Below, one piece after another: positions 1-8,352 of a stretch of 64,000 bases of DNA. A program made the translations under genes and the position numbers. The notes beneath the pieces are model-generated. The model was given only the letters and a program-made list of their open reading frames with translations, was not told where the DNA came from and ran no database searches. Positions within the stretch are counted from its first letter, which is position 1; each line of letters begins with the position of its first letter. Source of the DNA: Paraburkholderia lycopersici (lineage in GTDB: Bacteria > Pseudomonadota > Gammaproteobacteria > Burkholderiales > Burkholderiaceae); contig NZ_FMYQ01000031.1 in NCBI RefSeq assembly GCF_900096975.1, positions 1-64,000 on the forward strand, read 5' to 3'.

Positions 1-144
1 ATCCAGCATCTGGCCGGCATGAAGGACTCGAAGGTGATCGTCGCGATCAACAAGGACGAAGAGGCGCCGATCTTCAGCGTGGCCGACTATGGCCTGATCG
101 GCGACCTCTTCGAGGTGGTGCCCGAGCTCGAAAAAATGTTGTGA
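1..144 (+). CDS. etfA: Electron transfer flavoprotein alpha subunit, C-terminal end (partial)
   Basis: The gene enters from the left edge in frame 1 and stops at the TGA at 142-144. The visible 47 residues carry the typical EtfA ending: a lysine/aspartate stretch reading [10 protein letters not shown], then [16 protein letters not shown]. That is the end of the FAD-binding domain II. EtfA/EtfB accept electrons from acyl-CoA dehydrogenases and pass them to ETF:quinone oxidoreductase. The next gene is not an acyl-CoA dehydrogenase, so the accessory region probably begins just after this stop. No terminator is visible between this stop and the next gene. Confidence 0.9.
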   Translation: MQHLAGMKDSKVIVAINKDEEAPIFSVADYGLIGDLFEVVPELEKML

Positions 145-221
145 CCAAACATTTTTTTTCACATCTGAAAACATAGGTATCCGAACATATAAGCTGACTT
201 GTAAAGAAAATTACATTCAAG

Positions 222-1382
222 ATGAACTCTTTTCTTCCAGAGGATATCAACGATGCTCTGCTTGTTGGCCGGGTGTGGCGTAAAACGGCAACCTTCGAAG
301 GCCCATGCGTGATTGTGATTCGGGACGGTGAGGTACTTGATATCACTGCAACCGTACCGACAACGGCGGACCTTTTCGATATGCCGGACGTCGCCTGCTT
401 CGCGAGACGATGCGTAGGTGAACCCATTGGCGACGTTCGGGACATCGTTAAGGCCCAATTCTCTGACGCAGGTGGGGCAACGCTTAAGATGCTTGCTCCG
501 TGCGATGTTCAGGCGATCAAGGCGTGCGGTGTTACGTTTGCTGTGAGTCTGATTGAACGGGTCATCGAAGAGCAGGCCGGTGGTGATCCGTCCAGAGCCG
601 AGGAAATCAGGCGTACCGTGCGGGAGGCGTTGGGTTCGGATCTGGCGAGAATCGTTCCTGGGTCAGATGGGGCTTTGCGTTTGAAGGCAGCGTTGCAGCG
701 GCGAGGCGCATGGTCCCAGTACATGGAAGTCGGGATTGGTCCGGATGCGGAAGTTTTCACCAAGTCCCAGCCAATGTCATCTGTTGGATTTGCCGACGAA
801 GTGGGCTTGCTTCCGTCTTCAAAATGGAACAACCCTGAGCCCGAAATTGTGCTCGCGGTCAATTCCGGTGGAGTACCAGTAGGGGCGACGCTCGGCAATG
901 ACGTGAACCTTCGGGATATTGAGGGGCGATCCGCGTTGCTTTTAGGAAAATGCAAGGACAATAACGCTTCATGCGCGATAGGGCCGTTTATCCGGCTATT
1001 CGATGATGGCTTCACGATGGATAGTGTGCGAGGTGCTTCGGTGCGGCTGTTGGTTGAAGGCGAGGACGGTTTCGTACTGGATGCGGTCAGTCGAATGTCT
1101 GAGATAAGCCGGGACCCGACGGAACTGGTGAGGCAGGTATGGGGTGAGCATCATCAATATCCAGATGGCTTCATGCTTTTCCTGGGAACAATGTTCTCTC
1201 CTGTAAAGGATCGCGACGCGGTGGGGGCCGGTTTCACTCATCATCTCGGTGACCGGGTAACGATATCGACGCCCGCGCTAGGTGCGCTGGTAAATTTCGT
1301 CAGCTTATGTACGAAGACGAGCCCGTGGAATTTTGGAGTTCGTAGCCTTTACCGGAACCTCTCCTGTCGTGGGGTGTTATGA
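222..1382 (+). CDS. Fumarylacetoacetate hydrolase (FAH) family protein
   Basis: A 386-residue protein of the long FAH-family type that often accompanies sugar-acid dehydratase and semialdehyde dehydrogenase genes in Burkholderiaceae. It is inferred to act on a 2-keto-3-deoxy sugar acid or similar 2-oxo acid, but the reaction cannot be read from the sequence. The acidic metal-site segment NNPEPEIVL lies near residue 207 and a conserved GNDVNLRDIEGRSALLLGK block follows. The C-terminus (PWNFG...RNLSCRGVL) is full length. The upstream 77 bp are AT-rich and the ribosome binding site is weak. The partner dehydratase (11871) and dehydrogenase (12839) lie about 10 kb away, split off by the transporter/CoA block. 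A broken copy of this gene's first part sits at 19.3 kb. Confidence 0.8.
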   Translation: MNSFLPEDINDALLVGRVWRKTATFEGPCVIVIRDGEVLDITATVPTTADLFDMPDVACFARRCVGEPIGDVRDIVKAQFSDAGGATLKMLAPCDVQAIKACGVTFAVSLIERVIEEQAGGDPSRAEEIRRTVREALGSDLARIVPGSDGALRLKAALQRRGAWSQYMEVGIGPDAEVFTKSQPMSSVGFADEVGLLPSSKWNNPEPEIVLAVNSGGVPVGATLGNDVNLRDIEGRSALLLGKCKDNNASCAIGPFIRLFDDGFTMDSVRGASVRLLVEGEDGFVLDAVSRMSEISRDPTELVRQVWGEHHQYPDGFMLFLGTMFSPVKDRDAVGAGFTHHLGDRVTISTPALGALVNFVSLCTKTSPWNFGVRSLYRNLSCRGVL

Positions 1383-1624
1383 GCGTAGTGGCGAACGGTA
1401 TAGGCCGAGGGCTGGTTGACGCGCGTTCATGACCGGGAGGCCAGCCGAGGGGACCCGGTGCCAGCCTATATTGCGCCAGCCCGCAGTTCTATCCGCCTGG
1501 CGACAGTGGTGATCCTGGTGGAGCATGCCGCTGCGGCATGTAATGAAGAAGTGCGTTGGAATACCCCGGGGGAGATCACTTCTGGTCTACGGGGCTCTGG
1601 CCAGGGTATTTCCTTAGTATAAAA
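1383..1624. other. Intergenic stretch without a recognisable gene
   Basis: No credible coding sequence is seen on either strand. It holds a short perfect hairpin (7-bp arms at 1524-1530 and 1534-1540, 3-base loop) without a T-run. A -10-like TATAAA lies at 1618-1623, just before the operator described next. This is probably the leader and promoter of the ABC-transporter operon. Confidence 0.5.
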
Positions 1625-1639
1625 ATGAAACGTTTTATT
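1625..1639. promoter_or_regulatory. LacI-type operator, copy 1 (upstream of ABC transporter operon)
   Basis: The 15-mer ATGAAACGTTTTATT has a central AAACGTTT core, the classic centre of LacI/GalR-family operators. It lies 81 bp upstream of the substrate-binding-protein start and directly after a possible -10 element (TATAAA, 1618-1623), a position suited to repression. Its exact reverse complement occurs at 6301-6315 before the CoA-transferase operon. No LacI-family gene lies in this window, so the regulator is presumably elsewhere. Confidence 0.55.
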
Positions 1640-1720
1640 GATCGCGCAGCCCAAAATCTATAGCATTCATGTGGCGATCACTACGAAAAAAAGTAACGAT
1701 TTATAAAGGAGACGAGATCG

Positions 1721-2896
1721 ATGGGCAATTTGAGATTCCGCGCCGCTGCGGTATTTGCGGTGCTTTCGTGTGCAGCGCTGCAGGCTCATGCAGCCGCATG
1801 CGAAGTCAAGATCGGCGTGGTTGCTGTCCTGTCGGGGCCAGCGGCAAATTGGGGGGAAGCGGACCGGGAGGCCGTGGCGTTCAGTGCTGCGGAGGCTAAC
1901 GCCGCCGGTGGCCTGCAGGTCGGTCAAGAGCGCTGTCAGGTGACCTATGTTGCCATCGACAGTAAATATTCCACCGAAGCGGCTGCTGCGGCGACGAACC
2001 AGATCGCGAGTCAGGGCATCAACATCGTGATTGGTCCCGTCGGGTCGAACGAGGTCGCTGGCGTCAAGCCGATTGCGGTCCGAAATAACATGCTCGTCAT
2101 GGCGAACAGCTACGGGAAACAGGTAATCGGCCCGAGCTGGCCACTGGTGTTCCACTTTGGCCCTGGTCCGAGCGGATGGGCCGATCCGATCATCAAGGCG
2201 GCAAAGGCCCGGTTCGGAATGAAGAAGGTCGCCGTCGTTGCCCCGAACGATCAAGGCGGGACGGATACCGGTTCAGTCGATGCCGAAATTTACAGGAAGA
2301 ATGGCATCACGGCGACCGAAGAATATTACCAGCGGGGTACCACCAACTTCGCGCCGACGGTGCTGCGACTCCTTTCGTCGTCGCCTGACGCCGTTGAACT
2401 GGCGTCAACTCCTGCGGGCGATGCGGGCATTATCGTCAAGCAGCTCCGTCAGGCGGGTTTCAATGGCGCGATTGGCCGGCTCGGCGGCCCAAGCACCGGC
2501 GAAATCGCGCGCGTGGCGGGGGGGACTGACGTCATCAGGAACATGTACTGGTACGAACCCGTCGTGCTGGATGACCGGATCAAACAGATCGACGGACAGT
2601 ACCGGCAGTTCTTCAAAAAGGACCCGCCACCCGTCACGCTTTTCTATCAGTGGATCGCGGCATCGCGCCTTGTTCTGAAGGCGATTACGGTCGCCGGTAC
2701 GTCGACCGACACCGCGAAGATCGCGGTGGCCTTGCGCGCACTACCGATCGACGATCCGAACATGGGCAAGGGTCTCTGGATCGGCAAGGAGTTCTTTGGT
2801 GTCAACCAGGAAATTTCGTTGCCGTTCGGGATGGGTGTGATCGCCGATGGCAAGTACCTGCCGATTCAGCGTTTCGTGGCGGCGACCGGGAAATAG
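1721..2896 (+). CDS. Branched-chain-amino-acid-type ABC transporter, periplasmic substrate-binding protein
   Basis: A 391-residue Peripla_BP_6 (LivK/AmiC-type) protein. A Sec signal peptide covers about residues 1-27 (hydrophobic core, AHA before ACEVKIG). The mature start KIGVVAVLSGPAANWGEADREAV is typical of the family and continues with NAAGGLQVG and a VIGPVGSNEV loop. A strong Shine-Dalgarno (AAAGGAGA) precedes the ATG. It is the first gene of a five-gene Liv-type operon with two permeases and two ATPases. The ligand is not leucine by default: these systems also import aromatic acids, amides and terpenoid acids. The adjoining CoA-ester genes suggest an organic acid. The operator at 1625-1639 probably controls it. 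Confidence 0.9.
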   Translation: MGNLRFRAAAVFAVLSCAALQAHAAACEVKIGVVAVLSGPAANWGEADREAVAFSAAEANAAGGLQVGQERCQVTYVAIDSKYSTEAAAAATNQIASQGINIVIGPVGSNEVAGVKPIAVRNNMLVMANSYGKQVIGPSWPLVFHFGPGPSGWADPIIKAAKARFGMKKVAVVAPNDQGGTDTGSVDAEIYRKNGITATEEYYQRGTTNFAPTVLRLLSSSPDAVELASTPAGDAGIIVKQLRQAGFNGAIGRLGGPSTGEIARVAGGTDVIRNMYWYEPVVLDDRIKQIDGQYRQFFKKDPPPVTLFYQWIAASRLVLKAITVAGTSTDTAKIAVALRALPIDDPNMGKGLWIGKEFFGVNQEISLPFGMGVIADGKYLPIQRFVAATGK

Positions 2897-2908
2897 GGTG
2901 ACGCGGAG

Positions 2909-3775
2909 ATGGGCTCAATTATCGCAACTGGTCTGATCGGATTAAGCATGGGCGCTCAGTACGCGTTGCTCGCGCTCGGCTTCACCCTGATCTTCGGGAT
3001 CGTCGGTGTCATGAATTTCGCGCACGGAGCGTTCTATGCGCTTGGCGGCTACGTGGCGTTTGCCACTGCGCACTATTGGGGGCTCCCGTATCCCGTCGCC
3101 GTGCTGGTTGCAGCAGTTGTTACGGGGGTGGCCGGATACCTGTTCGAACTGCTGTTTCTTGAGCGCACGATCAACGATGGGCTGGCCACGCTCATGTTGA
3201 CGCTGGGGCTGTCGATGGTCATGACGACGGGTTTTGTGCTCGGATTCGGACCGGAGGCGCAGGAGTTTCAGTTTCCGGTTGCGAGCGTCCTCTCCTACGG
3301 CGGTATTTTCGTTCCGGTTGCCAATCTGATCATGATCGGAGTGAGTCTGGCGATCATCGGAGTTGTGTACCTGATGATGTACCGAACTGGACTGGGAAGA
3401 GCCCTGCGGGCGCTCGCCAGCGATCGGATGGTGGCGAGTTCCCTTGGTTTGAGAGCACGGTTGTTGTTTCCACTTGCGTTTGGCATCGCGACGGGCCTTG
3501 CGGGGATCACCGGTGCGCTTGTCACACCGATACTCTCGCTCGCGCCGCATATCGGTGAATCCGTACTGGCTACGTCGTTTATCGTCGTGATTCTCGGTGG
3601 TCTGGGAAGCATGTGGGGTGCAACGGTTGCCGCATTCATTGTGGGTCTCATCGAGGCGTACTCGAGCGTTTATCTGGGTGGCTCGAAGGGCGCGCTCGCG
3701 TTGTTTGTCATTGTCCTGGTGATTCTTGTCGTGAAGCCGTCGGGGCTGTTCGGACGTGAAGTGAGGGGTGCCTGA
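2909..3775 (+). CDS. Branched-chain-type ABC transporter permease (LivH-like)
   Basis: A 288-residue integral membrane protein of the LivH family. Hydrophobic segments span nearly the whole length. The N-terminus has the family hallmark GLSMGAQYALLALGFTLIFGIVGVMNFAHGAFY. The cytoplasmic coupling loop GLGRALRALASDRMVASSLGL lies near residues 155-175, where the family contacts the ATPases. The gene starts 12 bp after the binding-protein stop and its stop touches the ATG of the next permease, so the operon is tightly packed. Confidence 0.9.
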   Translation: MGSIIATGLIGLSMGAQYALLALGFTLIFGIVGVMNFAHGAFYALGGYVAFATAHYWGLPYPVAVLVAAVVTGVAGYLFELLFLERTINDGLATLMLTLGLSMVMTTGFVLGFGPEAQEFQFPVASVLSYGGIFVPVANLIMIGVSLAIIGVVYLMMYRTGLGRALRALASDRMVASSLGLRARLLFPLAFGIATGLAGITGALVTPILSLAPHIGESVLATSFIVVILGGLGSMWGATVAAFIVGLIEAYSSVYLGGSKGALALFVIVLVILVVKPSGLFGREVRGA

Positions 3776-4813
3776 ATGCGAACCCAGTTTGAGGGACGTC
3801 GGGAAAGTCGCGAGTGGGCGGCTCTGTTCGGTGTGGTTGCCGTTGCGCTGAGCGCGGCGGTTCCATGGCTATCATCCAGTCTCCTGGTCAACTCGATTAC
3901 CAACCAGATTCTGGTCGCGGTTCCTGCCGCGCTCAGTATTTACCTCATGCTGCGGATGAATCTGATCAGCTTTGCTGCGCCAGCATTCATGTGCATTGGT
4001 GGCTATGCTGCTGGCGTGGCGGCGCTTGGTGGATTGACCAACGTGATCTTGCTCACAGGCATCAGTTTCATCGTGCCGGCATTGATCGCATTACCTCTTG
4101 GTGCATTGGTTTTACGTCTCAAGGGCGTGTACTTCGTTCTGGTGACGTACGTGTTTACCGAGATCGTGCAACTGCTGCTCCTCGAGTTTCCCGCCTGGAC
4201 CGGTGGTTCGAACGGTCTGGCTGGGATTCCATCGACGACGCTGTTCCAATGGTCGTTCGTGGACAATCGCGCGGTATTGTCGGTCGCTGCTGTTATCGCC
4301 CTGTGCGCAACGCTCATCACGCTTGCAGTGACTGGAGCGTTTCGGCGGCAGTTTGGTGGAATCCAGGAAAACGAATTGCTAGCGCGAAGTCTCGGCCTGG
4401 TTGTCTGGCGCTACAAGGCACTCGGCTTTGTAGTAGCAGCAGGTCTTGCTGGACTCGCCGGCTTCTCGCTCGTCAACATGCTGCTCACGGCGAATCCGTC
4501 GTCTTTTTCGTCAGCCACAGCAGTCACGTATGTTGCCTATGCATTTGTCGGTGGCGCCGGAACGCTGCTCGGCCCGATTCTTGGGACGGCGGTTCTCGTG
4601 TGGGCGGCCAACTACTTCAGTATTGGCGGGGAGTATTCGCAGGGCCTGTTCGGTGTCTTTGTGATCCTTATCGTGCTGATCGCCCCTGGCGGCATTACAG
4701 GCCAGCTTGAACGCCTGATCATATGGTTCTGCCGTAGGCGACCGGGGCGTGGCTCCAGTGGCTCGAAGCTCGCGCCTACCTCTGTCCCGGGAGGACGCAA
4801 TGTCGAAGGTTAA
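3776..4813 (+). CDS. Branched-chain-type ABC transporter permease (LivM-like)
   Basis: A 345-residue multi-spanning permease and the partner of the preceding gene. The LivM signature is visible: RLKGVYFVLVTYVFTEIVQLL around residue 115, the NGLAGIP motif, and a coupling loop with NELLARSLGLVVWRYK. The start codon follows the upstream TGA directly. The 3' end overlaps the following ATPase gene by 14 bp, pointing to translational coupling. The C-terminal tail is rich in Arg and Ser, as expected for a cytoplasmic end. Confidence 0.9.
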   Translation: MRTQFEGRRESREWAALFGVVAVALSAAVPWLSSSLLVNSITNQILVAVPAALSIYLMLRMNLISFAAPAFMCIGGYAAGVAALGGLTNVILLTGISFIVPALIALPLGALVLRLKGVYFVLVTYVFTEIVQLLLLEFPAWTGGSNGLAGIPSTTLFQWSFVDNRAVLSVAAVIALCATLITLAVTGAFRRQFGGIQENELLARSLGLVVWRYKALGFVVAAGLAGLAGFSLVNMLLTANPSSFSSATAVTYVAYAFVGGAGTLLGPILGTAVLVWAANYFSIGGEYSQGLFGVFVILIVLIAPGGITGQLERLIIWFCRRRPGRGSSGSKLAPTSVPGGRNVEG

Positions 4814-5588
4814 GGGCCCGTTGGAAGTGACGGCACCGAAAGGCTTCGATGACGGTCCGGTTCTCGAGGTTGTCGAGATGACGAAGCGCTTTGGAGGACT
4901 AACGGTATTCGAGAAAATATCGTTCAGCCTTGCCCGCGAGGAGACACTCGGAATCATCGGACCCAACGGTGCGGGTAAGACGACTCTCATCAATGTCCTG
5001 TGTGGTTCAACTTCGCCGACTTCCGGCGCCGTGAGGCTGCGCGGCCGGGAAATCGGTGGTGTGCCGCTTCACGAGATTAGCCGGCTCGGCTTGATGCGTT
5101 CGTTTCAGCAGACGAACATATTCGGAAGCGTGAGCGTCCGGGAGAACCTGCTTTTCGCGCTGGAGTTTTCCGGGCGGCGCGGTCTGGACGAGGGGCTGGA
5201 AGGCATGCTGGAGCGGTACGGACTGGCGGAGCGGCTGGAAGAGCGGGCAGACAGCCTGCCATACGGTCTTCAGAAGATGCTCGGCCTGGTTCTGGTCTAT
5301 GCGTGTCGCCCGACGGTGCTCTTGCTGGACGAGCCTGCGGCAGGTCTTGAGGCACGTGAGCGTGCGAACATTGATGACTTCATCCAGCGCGCAAGGGAGC
5401 AGTTGAAGTGCAGTGTGCTGATCGTCGAGCACGACATAGATCTCATCAAGAGATTGTGCGGGCGGGCGATCGTTCTCGATGGAGGCCGGCTAATCGCGGA
5501 CGGTACACCGTCCGACGTGCTTCAGCGTCCGGATGTACTTCGGGCATACCTTGGTGATTTCGAGGAAGCTACCGATGCTCAAAATTAA
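4800..5588 (+). CDS. ABC transporter ATP-binding protein (LivG-like)
   Basis: A 262-residue ATPase. Walker A (GPNGAGKTT) lies at residues 54-62 and Walker B (VLLLDEPAAGLE) follows a slightly unusual signature (LPYGLQKMLGL instead of LSYGQQR). The switch His is in VEHD. I chose the ATG at 4800 rather than the earlier in-frame ATG at 4749. It has a GGGAGGAC Shine-Dalgarno, and the earlier start would lie deep inside the upstream permease. It pairs with the next ATPase to energise the transporter. Confidence 0.9.
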   Translation: MSKVKGPLEVTAPKGFDDGPVLEVVEMTKRFGGLTVFEKISFSLAREETLGIIGPNGAGKTTLINVLCGSTSPTSGAVRLRGREIGGVPLHEISRLGLMRSFQQTNIFGSVSVRENLLFALEFSGRRGLDEGLEGMLERYGLAERLEERADSLPYGLQKMLGLVLVYACRPTVLLLDEPAAGLEARERANIDDFIQRAREQLKCSVLIVEHDIDLIKRLCGRAIVLDGGRLIADGTPSDVLQRPDVLRAYLGDFEEATDAQN

Positions 5589-6267
5589 GGATCTCGAAGT
5601 TCGGTATGGCGGTGTATCAGCATTGCGGCGCGTTTCGATCGACATTGAACGCGGCGAGACGGTTCTGCTCATCGGCGCCAATGGGGCTGGCAAATCCAGC
5701 CTGATCAAGTCGATCATCGGCCTGGTTGGCCCGGCAGGCGGGCAGATCGAACTGCAAGGCCGGAATCTGCGTGGACTTCGCCCTGATCAGTGCGCCCGTG
5801 CCGGGGTCGGTTACTCTCCGGAGGGCAGACGGGTTTTTGCGGCCATGTCGGTGGGTGACAACGTCTTGGCCGGAGCGCTTACGATGTCGCGCAAAAAAAG
5901 CGCCGAAGTTTACGGATGGCTGGGCGAACTCTTTCCCATGCTCAACGAGCGGAAGGATCAACCCGCGGGTCAACTGAGCGGTGGCCAGCAGCAGATTGTT
6001 GCGTTCGCGCGCGCGTTAATGACGTCGCCTTCGCTGTTGTTGCTCGACGAGCCGTTTCTCGGTTTGGCTCCGGTCTGGATTTCGCGTATCAGCGACGCCG
6101 TACGGGAGATCCAGAGGCGCGGGACCACGATTCTGATGAGCGAGCAGATGGCAAGACCGGCGTTGAAGCTCGCGCACCGCGGATACGTCATCCGGGGTGG
6201 CGAAATCCGGCACTCGGGCAATGCGACAGAGCTTTCAGAGCTTGCACTCGATGAGGCATATCTCTGA
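5575..6267 (+). CDS. ABC transporter ATP-binding protein (LivF-like)
   Basis: A 230-residue second ATPase of the Liv-type transporter. It shows Walker A GANGAGKSS, the LivF-typical YSPEGRRVFAAMSVGDN segment, signature LSGGQQQ, Walker B LLLLDEPFLGLAP and a terminal MSEQMARPALKLAHRGYVI. The ATG at 5575 overlaps the upstream stop by 14 bp. The earlier in-frame ATG at 5533 would add 14 non-family residues. This is the last gene of the transport operon. No terminator is evident before the next operator at 6301. Confidence 0.9.
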   Translation: MLKIKDLEVRYGGVSALRRVSIDIERGETVLLIGANGAGKSSLIKSIIGLVGPAGGQIELQGRNLRGLRPDQCARAGVGYSPEGRRVFAAMSVGDNVLAGALTMSRKKSAEVYGWLGELFPMLNERKDQPAGQLSGGQQQIVAFARALMTSPSLLLLDEPFLGLAPVWISRISDAVREIQRRGTTILMSEQMARPALKLAHRGYVIRGGEIRHSGNATELSELALDEAYL

Positions 6268-6300
6268 AATGTCGCGGGAAGTGCATTAATTTTTACGTGA

Positions 6301-6315
6301 AATAAAACGTTTCAT
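6301..6315. promoter_or_regulatory. LacI-type operator, copy 2 (upstream of CoA-transferase operon)
   Basis: AATAAAACGTTTCAT is the exact reverse complement of the 15-mer at 1625-1639. It sits in the short gap between the last transporter gene and the CoA-transferase gene, 48 bp before the chosen start. Two perfect copies within 5 kb, each before an operon start, strongly suggest one shared regulator for uptake and degradation. Confidence 0.55.
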
Positions 6316-6362
6316 ATTTATTGGATGGCGAGGTCCCGGTGAAGTCAGAAAGCAGGCAATTC

Positions 6363-7538
6363 ATGGATAGCGGCGAGCAGGGCGTATGTAGCGATGCGCG
6401 GCGGCGTCCGCTCGAGGGCCTCACAGTTATCGAACTGGGGACGAGTGTGGCCGCGCCATATGCGTGCCTCGTCCTTGCGGACCTCGGTGCCCGCGTGATC
6501 AAGGTCGAAAATCCGGGCGCGGGTGACCATTCGCGCAGTTGGGGGCCCCCGTTCTGGCGCGGTACCTCCGCCCAGTTCTTTTCGCTCAACAGGGGCAAGG
6601 AGAGTGTGGCGATCGATCTTTCCACAGAGGATGGCCAGGCGCAACTGCGATCGCTGATCCTTGAGCAGGCCGACGCCGTTGTACAGAATTTGCGTCCGGG
6701 CCTTCTCGCAAAATTCGGGCTGACACCGGAGACGCTGCAGGCGGAGAAACCGTCGCTCATCTGGTGCGACATCGGTGCCTTCGGTCAGCGGGGGCCGCTG
6801 AGTTCCAAGCCGGGATACGATCCGCTGGCGCAGGCTACGTCGGGGATCATGAGTGTGACGGGAGAACCCAACCGGCCGCCGGTGCGGGTCGGCGTCTCTC
6901 TGGTGGACATGGGATCCGGCATGTGGACCGTGATCGGCCTGCTCGTGAAACTGCTCGAACTGCAGCGGACCGGCAGCGGTGGACGGGTGGAGACGTCGCT
7001 CTTCGAGACCGCACTCGCGTGGATGACCACGCCGATGGCTGTCTATCACGCATCCGGTGAGGTTCCAGAGCCTCAGGGGTCCGGTGCGCCACAGATCGTC
7101 CCGTATCAGGCATTCAGGACCGCAGACGAGTGGCTGATGATCGCGGCCGGCAACGATAACCTGTTCCGCAAGTTCTGTACGGCCATCGGCCGCGCCGAGC
7201 TTGCACAACTTCCGGCATATGCGATGAACGCCGCGCGCGTACAGAACAAGGACCCGTTGATCGCGGAACTGCAGGGGACCATATCGACGATCAGCGCGGC
7301 GGATCTTTCCGCAGCACTGGATGCTGTGGGTGTTCCCAACGCGCCTCTGCTGACGGTGGACAAGGCGGCGAGGCATCCGCAGACGCAGGCGCTCGGCATG
7401 GTGGGGCCCTGTGCGGGTGACAGCCTGCCGCTCATGGGTATCCCGATTTCTCTGGATGGCACGCGCCCGCGTTCCGATGGGCTGCCGCCGGAGTTGGGCG
7501 AACAGACGGAAAAGTGGGTGGGCGAAAAGGCACTGTGA
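6363..7538 (+). CDS. CaiB/BaiF family (type III) CoA transferase
   Basis: A 391-residue family III CoA transferase that moves CoA between acids as the activation step of a CoA-ester pathway. It shows LEGLTVIELGTSVAAPYA at the N-terminus, LADLGARVIKVENPGAGDHSR, NRGKESVAIDLS and the GYDPLAQATSG segment that normally holds the catalytic Asp. In-frame GTG (6339) and TTG (6321) starts exist. ATG 6363 has an AGCAGG six bases upstream and fits the family's length, but the GTG is also possible. It leads an operon with enoyl-CoA hydratase, lyase and acyl-CoA dehydrogenase. Confidence 0.88.
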   Translation: MDSGEQGVCSDARRRPLEGLTVIELGTSVAAPYACLVLADLGARVIKVENPGAGDHSRSWGPPFWRGTSAQFFSLNRGKESVAIDLSTEDGQAQLRSLILEQADAVVQNLRPGLLAKFGLTPETLQAEKPSLIWCDIGAFGQRGPLSSKPGYDPLAQATSGIMSVTGEPNRPPVRVGVSLVDMGSGMWTVIGLLVKLLELQRTGSGGRVETSLFETALAWMTTPMAVYHASGEVPEPQGSGAPQIVPYQAFRTADEWLMIAAGNDNLFRKFCTAIGRAELAQLPAYAMNAARVQNKDPLIAELQGTISTISAADLSAALDAVGVPNAPLLTVDKAARHPQTQALGMVGPCAGDSLPLMGIPISLDGTRPRSDGLPPELGEQTEKWVGEKAL

Positions 7539-7548
7539 GGACATTTGA

Positions 7549-8343
7549 ATGAAGACCGAATTTGAAACGCTTCTTGTAACGAAGGAGTCGGAGCACGTAC
7601 TGCTCGTAACGCTGAACAGGCCAGCGAGTGCCAATGCGGTCAATACGCAGATGGGATGCGACATGGTCGAATTCTTCGAGCAGTTCTCCGTGGCGTCCGG
7701 CGACGTTCGCTGCATCGTCCTGACGGGGGCCGGTGAGCGGGTGTTCTGCGCGGGGGGCGATCTGAAAGAACGCAAAGGGATGACCGACCAGCAATGGATG
7801 GCCCAGCACGCCATCTTCGAGCGCATGGTCCGTGCAATCGTTGCGTGTCCGGTTCCCGTCATTGCGGCGGTGAACGGAGCCGCCTATGGGGGGGGATGCG
7901 AATTTGTCGGTGTGTGCGATTTCGCCTATGCATCGACGCAGGCGCGGTTTGCGCTGACCGAGGTGACGCTTGGCATTATGCCTGGCGCCGGTGGTACGCA
8001 GACGCTGCCGCGGGCTGTTGGTGAGCGCCGGGCGAAAGAGATCGTCATGACCGGCACGCCGTTTTCGGCACAGGAAGCCCTTGCCTGGGGTTTCGTCAAC
8101 AAGGTTTGCGAGCCGGCCGATCTGCTCCGTGAAGTTCTGGCCACGGCCGGGCGTATTGCGGGCAACGCACCGATAGCGGTGCGGCAGGCCAAGCAGTCGG
8201 TCCACCGGGGGCTTCAGATGTCACTGTCCGACGGGTTGGCGTTCGAGATCGAGGCCTACAACAGGATGGTGCCGACACAGGATCGCCTCGAAGGGGTGCT
8301 GGCCTATAACGAGAAGCGCAAGCCCAACTTCCGCGGTCATTGA
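7549..8343 (+). CDS. Enoyl-CoA hydratase/isomerase family protein
   Basis: A 264-residue crotonase-fold protein. The first oxyanion-hole segment is GERVFCAGGDLKER and the second is NGAAYGGGCEFVGVCDFAYA. Acidic residues occur at the two positions used by hydratases (GGCEF and LTEVTLGIMPGAGG). It is expected to hydrate an alpha,beta-unsaturated CoA ester made by the acyl-CoA dehydrogenase of this operon. It starts 10 bp after the CoA-transferase stop. A decayed C-terminal piece of a related hydratase lies at 17.7 kb. Confidence 0.9.
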   Translation: MKTEFETLLVTKESEHVLLVTLNRPASANAVNTQMGCDMVEFFEQFSVASGDVRCIVLTGAGERVFCAGGDLKERKGMTDQQWMAQHAIFERMVRAIVACPVPVIAAVNGAAYGGGCEFVGVCDFAYASTQARFALTEVTLGIMPGAGGTQTLPRAVGERRAKEIVMTGTPFSAQEALAWGFVNKVCEPADLLREVLATAGRIAGNAPIAVRQAKQSVHRGLQMSLSDGLAFEIEAYNRMVPTQDRLEGVLAYNEKRKPNFRGH

Positions 8344-8352
8344 GAGGCAGAC

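Noticed and set aside
1524-1540. Perfect hairpin as a terminator for the FAH gene
   Set aside because: The stem is only 7 bp and no T-run follows on either strand. It lies 140 bp after the stop.
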